Assembly: GCA_048498035.1 (NCBI GenBank)
Contig: JBEHYT010000001.1
Span: forward strand, 124,001-188,000
Source: CADEDV01 sp048498035
GTDB taxonomy: Bacteria; Bacteroidota; Bacteroidia; Chitinophagales; Chitinophagaceae
Length of the DNA: 64,000 bases
Direction: 5' to 3'
In this document: in pieces, positions 60,194-64,000 of the stretch
Position numbering within the stretch: the stretch's first letter is position 1
Layout: each line of letters opens with the position of its first letter
Translations under genes and position numbers: made by a program
Notes under the pieces: generated by a model
The model's input: only the letters and a program-made list of their open reading frames with translations
Told to the model about the DNA's origin: nothing
Databases searched by the model: none

Positions 60194-61390
60194 ATGCCCC
60201 GCATCCTCCGTATTCATAACAGGCTCGTCATCGGAGGTCCCTTGCTCAATGCATCCTATCTCACCAAATATATGCCCGCTGAGTTTGAAACAAAGCTGGT
60301 GGTGGGTCAAAAGGAAGATCATGAAAAGGATGGCAGCTTCCTGACAAAACAATTGGGCATTGAGCCGGAATTTATCCCGGAAATGGGTCGCGAACTGAAC
60401 CCGCTTAATGATTATAAAGCCTATCGCAAGCTGAAAAAGATCATCGCGGAGTTTCAACCCGATATTGTGCATACGCATGCCGCAAAGCCAGGGCTCCTGG
60501 GCCGTATGGCGGCGCATGCAATGAAAGTGCCGGTGGTGGTGCATACATTCCACGGGCATGTATTCCATTCCTACTTCAATAAATTCAAAACAGGCCTGGT
60601 TATTCAAACCGAACGATTCCTGGCCAAACGATCCGATGGTATCGTTGCGATTAGTGAATTGCAGAAAAAAGAACTGGCCGGACAATTCCGGATTGCTAAA
60701 CCTGAAAAATTCAGGGTCATTCCACTGGGACTGGATCTCGATAAATTTCGCGAAAGCGGGCCCGAAAAACGAACCTCTTTCCGCAATGAATTTTCAATTG
60801 CGGATGATGAAGTGGTGATTGCCATCATCGGTCGATTGGTACCGATAAAAAATCATTCACTTTTTTTACGGGGCATCGCCCATGTATTAAAACATACCAA
60901 TAAAAAAGTAAGAGCTGTAATTGTAGGCGATGGTGATATGCGCCCTGCCCTGGAAGCAGAAGCGACGGCGCTGGGTCTTTCATTTTCCACGGAAAAAGAT
61001 AGCAGCCACCGGCAGCCGCTAATCTTTACCTCCTGGCGAAGCGATATCGACCGCATTGTGGCGGGTTCAGACATTATTGCGCTCACCTCATTTAATGAAG
61101 GAACACCTGTAAGCCTTATTGAGGCACAGGCCGCAGGTAAACCTGTGGTATCTACCCGCGTAGGAGGAATTGGCGATATTCTTATTGAAAATCAAACCGC
61201 TCTTTTGTCAGACGTAGACGATGCCAACGGTTTTTTCGCTAATTTGTTGAAAGTGGTGGAAGATCCTGCGCTTCGCCACCAAATGGGTGCGTTGGGCACC
61301 GGGCTGGTAATTGAAAAGTACAGTTACCAGCGACTAATGACCGATATGGCTGCTTTTTATTACGAACTGCTGCAAAAGAAAAGGAAGTAA
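60194..61390 (+). CDS. GT4 family glycosyltransferase
   Basis: 398 residues from ATG 60194. RIHNRLVIGGPLLNASYLTK, PDIVHTHAAKPGLLGRMAA and the donor-site EX7E region FNEGTPVSLIEAQAAGKPVV (Glu in NEG and IE) are classic GT4 motifs. It is divergent from the polymerase candidate and only 2 bases before the phosphatase gene. The upstream frame to 60083 crosses the promoter and is rejected. Confidence 0.9.
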   Translation: MPRILRIHNRLVIGGPLLNASYLTKYMPAEFETKLVVGQKEDHEKDGSFLTKQLGIEPEFIPEMGRELNPLNDYKAYRKLKKIIAEFQPDIVHTHAAKPGLLGRMAAHAMKVPVVVHTFHGHVFHSYFNKFKTGLVIQTERFLAKRSDGIVAISELQKKELAGQFRIAKPEKFRVIPLGLDLDKFRESGPEKRTSFRNEFSIADDEVVIAIIGRLVPIKNHSLFLRGIAHVLKHTNKKVRAVIVGDGDMRPALEAEATALGLSFSTEKDSSHRQPLIFTSWRSDIDRIVAGSDIIALTSFNEGTPVSLIEAQAAGKPVVSTRVGGIGDILIENQTALLSDVDDANGFFANLLKVVEDPALRHQMGALGTGLVIEKYSYQRLMTDMAAFYYELLQKKRK

Positions 61391-61392
61391 TT

Positions 61393-62136
61393 ATGCCACT
61401 CTTTCGTAAAAAAGCATCTGCTGCTACACCTACAGAGCTGTTTCAGCAACTCCGCGTTGATATGCACTCCCACCTGCTGCCAGGAATTGATGACGGCTCT
61501 CCCGACCTGGATACATCGCTACAGCTGATCCGGGGTTTAAAAAACCTTGGCTTTTCCAAACTGATCACCACTCCGCATATTTTTTCTGATATGTATCCCA
61601 ACACGAGGCAGGGTATATTGGAAAAGCTGGCGCTGGTACAACAGGCTGTTGCCGCTGAAAACCTGGATATTGAAATACAGGCTGCCGCCGAATATTTCCT
61701 GGATGAACATGTGGAACAACTGCTGGCAAAGAACGAACCGTTGCTGACCATCAGCGGAAAAATGGTGTTGGTTGAATTTTCAATGGCCTACCCGCCCCAC
61801 AGCCTGAAAAACATTCTCTTCGAGATGCAAATGCAGGGGTACCAACCTATCATCGCCCACCCGGAGCGGTATATCTACCTGGAACGGGAAAAGCCGTTCT
61901 ACGATGAACTGAAAGACCTCGGCTGCCTCTTCCAGCTAAATATTCTTTCACTGTCAGGACATTATGGCAAATCCAGTTTGGAGCTGGCACAGTATCTTAT
62001 AAAGAAGGGATACTATGACCTGGCCGGGACTGACCTGCACCAGGTGAGACACCTGGAGTCGCTTAAAAATCAATCAATTACGAATTATCTCGAAAAATTG
62101 CTCCAGTCCGGTAAGCTCCGGAATCCCCAATTGTAA
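61393..62136 (+). CDS. CpsB/YwqE-type PHP tyrosine phosphatase
   Basis: 247 residues. DMHSHLLPGIDDGS (23-36, H25, H27, D33) starts the PHP metal site; TTPHI, AAEYFLDEH, AHPERY and AGTDLHQ add the other ligands. In Gram-positive and Bacteroidota EPS systems this enzyme removes phosphate from the Tyr tail of the Wzc/CpsD kinase. The kinase is 26 kb away at 33-36 kb, so the pair is split. It forms a two-gene unit with the GT4 gene. Confidence 0.88.
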   Translation: MPLFRKKASAATPTELFQQLRVDMHSHLLPGIDDGSPDLDTSLQLIRGLKNLGFSKLITTPHIFSDMYPNTRQGILEKLALVQQAVAAENLDIEIQAAAEYFLDEHVEQLLAKNEPLLTISGKMVLVEFSMAYPPHSLKNILFEMQMQGYQPIIAHPERYIYLEREKPFYDELKDLGCLFQLNILSLSGHYGKSSLELAQYLIKKGYYDLAGTDLHQVRHLESLKNQSITNYLEKLLQSGKLRNPQL

Positions 62137-62141
62137 TTTTT

Positions 62142-62170
62142 GTTTAACTTTGTGGTGTTGAAAGTTAAAC
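62142..62170. promoter_or_regulatory. Operator and promoter of the LitR/CarH-type gene
   Basis: A perfect inverted repeat GTTTAACTTT (62142-62151), 9-base spacer, AAAGTTAAAC (62161-62170). It overlaps a -7 box TAACTTTG (62145-62152), so a bound dimer or tetramer would block transcription. The ATG is 28 bases downstream. A similar repeat precedes the ECF sigma gene. Confidence 0.6.
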
Positions 62171-62198
62171 TATTTTTCTGGTAACTTGTTGTTATTGT

Positions 62199-63080
62199 AT
62201 GAACGCTTTTACCATCAAGGATTTGGAGAATCTCTCCGGGATCAAGGCCCATACTATCCGGATTTGGGAGCAGCGCTACGGTTTTTTAAAGCCCCAGCGA
62301 ACGGAGACGAATATCCGTTATTATAGTAATGATGAGCTAAAAACCGTACTCAACGTAGCTTTGCTGAATAAATACGGGTTCAAGATCTCCCATATCAGCC
62401 GTATGCAGCCGGAAGAGATTACCGACCGTTTGCTTTCACTGACCGACCTGAAAGCTACGCAGGAGCGGTTGGTAAATGAGTTGATCAAGAGTATGGTGGA
62501 CATGGATATGTTGCGTTTTGAGAAGTTGCTCAACGATCATATTATCCTGCGGGGAATTGAGCGTACCGTGTTGCAGATCATCTTTCCTTTCCTGGAGAAG
62601 ATTGGGATCTTGTGGCAGACCGGCCATATCAACCCGGCGCAGGAGCACCTGGTGTCCAATTTGGTACGACAAAAATTGATTGTCGGGATAGAAACGGCTA
62701 CGCCGGTTCGAAAAATAGATCGCAAAATTCTCCTGTTCCTGCCGGAAGGGGAGTACCATGAACTCGGGCTGCTGTTTATCTATTACCTGTTGAAGATCCG
62801 CGGAGCGGAAACGATTTACCTGGGTGCAAATGTCCCAATTGCAGATGTGGAACATGTTGTCAGGTTGAAAAAACCAGATTTGGCATTCCTTCATATTACA
62901 GGAACTGCGCAATCGTTCAACTTCGACCGTTTCCTGCAATCGCTGCCCGTCCGGCTTGACGGTCTAACTTGCATAGTATCAGGACGTTTGACACAGACTT
63001 ATAAAAAAGCAACACCCCCGTCGGTGCAGTTCAAGCATAACCTGGGTGAAGTGATGGATTTCCTGGCAACGCTTGGTTAA
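62199..63080 (+). CDS. MerR-family regulator with B12-binding domain (LitR/CarH type)
   Basis: 293 residues. The MerR DNA-binding domain (1-70, FTIKDLENLSGIKAHTIRIW, RTETNIRYY) is joined to a helical bundle with W139-x9-E149-H150, the adenosyl-group sensing motif of CarH, and a B12 domain with E-Y-H187-x2-G190, where His187 would ligate cobalt. CarH/LitR tetramers bind DNA in the dark with adenosylcobalamin and fall apart in light, turning on carotenoid genes. The downstream phytoene desaturase fits this. IcmF in the same window also uses adenosylcobalamin. Confidence 0.9.
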   Translation: MNAFTIKDLENLSGIKAHTIRIWEQRYGFLKPQRTETNIRYYSNDELKTVLNVALLNKYGFKISHISRMQPEEITDRLLSLTDLKATQERLVNELIKSMVDMDMLRFEKLLNDHIILRGIERTVLQIIFPFLEKIGILWQTGHINPAQEHLVSNLVRQKLIVGIETATPVRKIDRKILLFLPEGEYHELGLLFIYYLLKIRGAETIYLGANVPIADVEHVVRLKKPDLAFLHITGTAQSFNFDRFLQSLPVRLDGLTCIVSGRLTQTYKKATPPSVQFKHNLGEVMDFLATLG

Positions 63081-63113
63081 AACACGGCAGGTTTTTTGCG
63101 GCTTAAGGTAGAA

Positions 63114-63143
63114 TGTTTAATTTTAAAGATCAAAACTTAAACA
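63114..63143. promoter_or_regulatory. Second LitR-like operator, upstream of the ECF sigma gene
   Basis: TGTTTAA (63114-63120) and TTAAACA (63137-63143) are perfect inverted arms 16 bases apart; with the regulator operator they share GTTTAA...TTAAAC at 16-17 base spacing. It lies just before ATG 63146, which supports that start over ATG 63113. Confidence 0.5.
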
Positions 63144-63145
63144 AA

Positions 63146-63643
63146 ATGGCTAATTCGGATTTCAACGACATGCTGTTGACCAACGCCGACTTTCTCAAGC
63201 CTTTTGCCATCAACCTGACAAGAGATACTGAAGCGGCTAATGACCTGTATCAGGAGACTTTGTATAAAGCCTTAGCGAACCAGGAGAAGTATAATACCGG
63301 TACCAACATCAAAGCGTGGTTGTTCACAATCATGCGCAACATCTTTATTAACAACTATCGGAGAAAAGCGAAGCAGAAAACGATTTTTGACAACACGCCC
63401 AATGAGTTCCTGCTGAACAAGCAGGCCACGGTGGTTAATTCTGCCGAATCGGAATTGCGGGTGAAGGAGATCAATACTGCGATCCGGCAGTTGCCGGAGA
63501 TTTTCAAGACTCCGTTTATGTTGTATTTTGACGGCTATAAGTATAATGAAATAGCCGAGGTGTTAAATGAGCCGTTGGGTACAATTAAGAGTCGCATTCA
63601 CTTCGCCAGGAAATTGTTGAAGGAGCAGATCAGCCGGTTTTAA
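63146..63643 (+). CDS. ECF RNA polymerase sigma factor
   Basis: 165 residues from ATG 63146; ATG 63113 would add 11 residues and put the start inside the inverted repeat. Region 2 has AANDLYQETLYKAL and IKAWLFTIMRNIFINNYRR; region 4 has KYNEIAEVLNEPLGTIKSRI, the helix-turn-helix for -35 recognition. In Chitinophagaceae and Flavobacteriia an ECF sigma of this type sits between a LitR-like regulator and carotenoid genes and is the likely activator of them. No anti-sigma gene is next to it. Confidence 0.9.
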   Translation: MANSDFNDMLLTNADFLKPFAINLTRDTEAANDLYQETLYKALANQEKYNTGTNIKAWLFTIMRNIFINNYRRKAKQKTIFDNTPNEFLLNKQATVVNSAESELRVKEINTAIRQLPEIFKTPFMLYFDGYKYNEIAEVLNEPLGTIKSRIHFARKLLKEQISRF

Positions 63644-63663
63644 GGCTGCAGCAATAAGAGAAC

Positions 63664-63734
63664 TGCCGGAGGGTGGGTAAGACGGATATTGGTTTGGTTG
63701 AATCGATCGCGTCTTGTTCGCTTCCGGCATTTTT
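63664..63734 (+). terminator. Long hairpin with T tract between the sigma gene and crtI
   Basis: TGCCGGA (63664-63670) pairs with TCCGGCA (63723-63729) and AAGACG (63679-63684) with CGTCTT (63710-63715), followed by TTTTT. The T tract ends directly before the first ATG of crtI. It may be a terminator or attenuator that limits read-through from the sigma gene. Confidence 0.45.
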
Positions 63735-63749
63735 ATGTATATACAAACC

Positions 63750-64000
63750 ATGACTAAACGAAAGGTTACGATCATCGGCAGTGGTTTTGCCGGACTTGCG
63801 GCAGCCAGCTTTATGGCAAAGCAGGGATGGGAAGTGCATGTATTTGAAAAAAATGCAGGTCCCGGCGGGCGCGCACGCCAGTTAAAAGCCGATGGTTTTA
63901 CGTTCGATATGGGGCCCAGTTTTTACTGGATGCCGGATGTGTTTGAACGTTTCTTTGCACAATTCGGCAAAAGCGTAACTGATTACTATCAACTCCATCG
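63750..64000 (+). CDS. crtI: Phytoene desaturase, N-terminal part (partial)
   Basis: The gene runs off the right edge; 83 codons are visible from ATG 63750 (an in-frame ATG lies at 63735). VTIIGSGFAGLAAASFMAKQ is the FAD-binding GxGxxG loop, followed by HVFEKNAGPGGRARQLKADG and FTFDMGPSFYWMPD, typical of CrtI-type desaturases. It introduces double bonds into phytoene on the way to carotenoids. It follows the sigma gene and LitR-type regulator, so light control is likely. Confidence 0.85.
   Translation, partial: MTKRKVTIIGSGFAGLAAASFMAKQGWEVHVFEKNAGPGGRARQLKADGFTFDMGPSFYWMPDVFERFFAQFGKSVTDYYQLH

Noticed and set aside
63113..63145. Upstream ATG of the ECF sigma gene
   Set aside because: Would place the first 11 codons within a regulatory inverted repeat; the family start aligns better with MANSDFND at 63146. 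Not fully excluded.

Overview
The window is a chromosomal segment of a Bacteroidota bacterium, most likely family Chitinophagaceae. The evidence is the many starts preceded by the Bacteroidota -7 motif TAnnTTTG, an UpxY-type antiterminator ahead of a Wza/Wzc export pair, a fused isobutyryl-CoA mutase (IcmF), META-domain and lipobox proteins, a GDSL-free M1 peptidase typical of this phylum, and a MerR/B12 regulator beside a carotenoid gene. Assignments rest on motifs I can read in the translations; no database search was run.

Region 1 (1-31.5 kb) is mainly housekeeping and accessory metabolism: the end of nadB, a lipid A-type acyltransferase, a persulfide dioxygenase-like MBL/rhodanese protein with an ArsR regulator, tsaB, RidA, an M1 peptidase, a cell-wall sugar salvage pair (MurU-like nucleotidyltransferase overlapping an AmgK-like kinase fused to a RapZ C-terminal domain), a STELLO-type glycosyltransferase pair, icmF, a CAP protein, a NuiA-like inhibitor, a lipoprotein amidase, a large GH63-like glucosidase, a sulfatase, an orphan UmuD-like peptidase, a 2H phosphoesterase, a PA0069-type radical SAM protein, two short terminator-bounded transcripts, rtcB and a DUF5009 membrane protein.

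Region 2 (31.9-54.3 kb) is one long plus-strand exopolysaccharide operon. It starts with a TAnnTTTG promoter, an ops-like hairpin and an UpxY antiterminator, then Wza and Wzc homologues, nucleotide-sugar genes (UDP-HexNAc epimerase, RmlB, RmlA, Gmd, Fcl), a flippase, a GT10 fucosyltransferase, an aminotransferase/SDR/hexapeptide-acyltransferase set, several GT2 and GT4 enzymes, a beta-helix protein and an OafA-type acyltransferase. It closes at an intrinsic terminator near 54.3 kb. RmlC and RmlD are absent, so the dTDP-4-keto sugar probably goes to an amino sugar, and GDP-fucose feeds the GT10 enzyme.

Region 3 (54.3-62.1 kb) follows a repeat-rich gap. It holds an asparagine synthase-like gene, a minus-strand trio (formyltransferase, polysaccharide deacetylase, polytopic membrane protein that could be the polymerase), another GT4 and a CpsB-type PHP tyrosine phosphatase that probably opposes the Wzc kinase. 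Region 4 (62.1-64 kb) starts a carotenoid module: a LitR/CarH-type regulator, an ECF sigma factor and the start of a phytoene desaturase. Two similar inverted repeats (GTTTAA...TTAAAC) precede the first two genes and look like shared operators.

Almost every long intergenic gap (12.1, 15.9, 17.0-18.1, 29.9-30.3, 31.7 and 54.3-55.1 kb) holds a dispersed repeat family: an about 85-bp element ending in a CCCGGACACTAGTG-like motif, a 72-bp element present twice in opposite orientation 37 kb apart with two mismatches, and degenerate AATTCGG / CACATT tracts.
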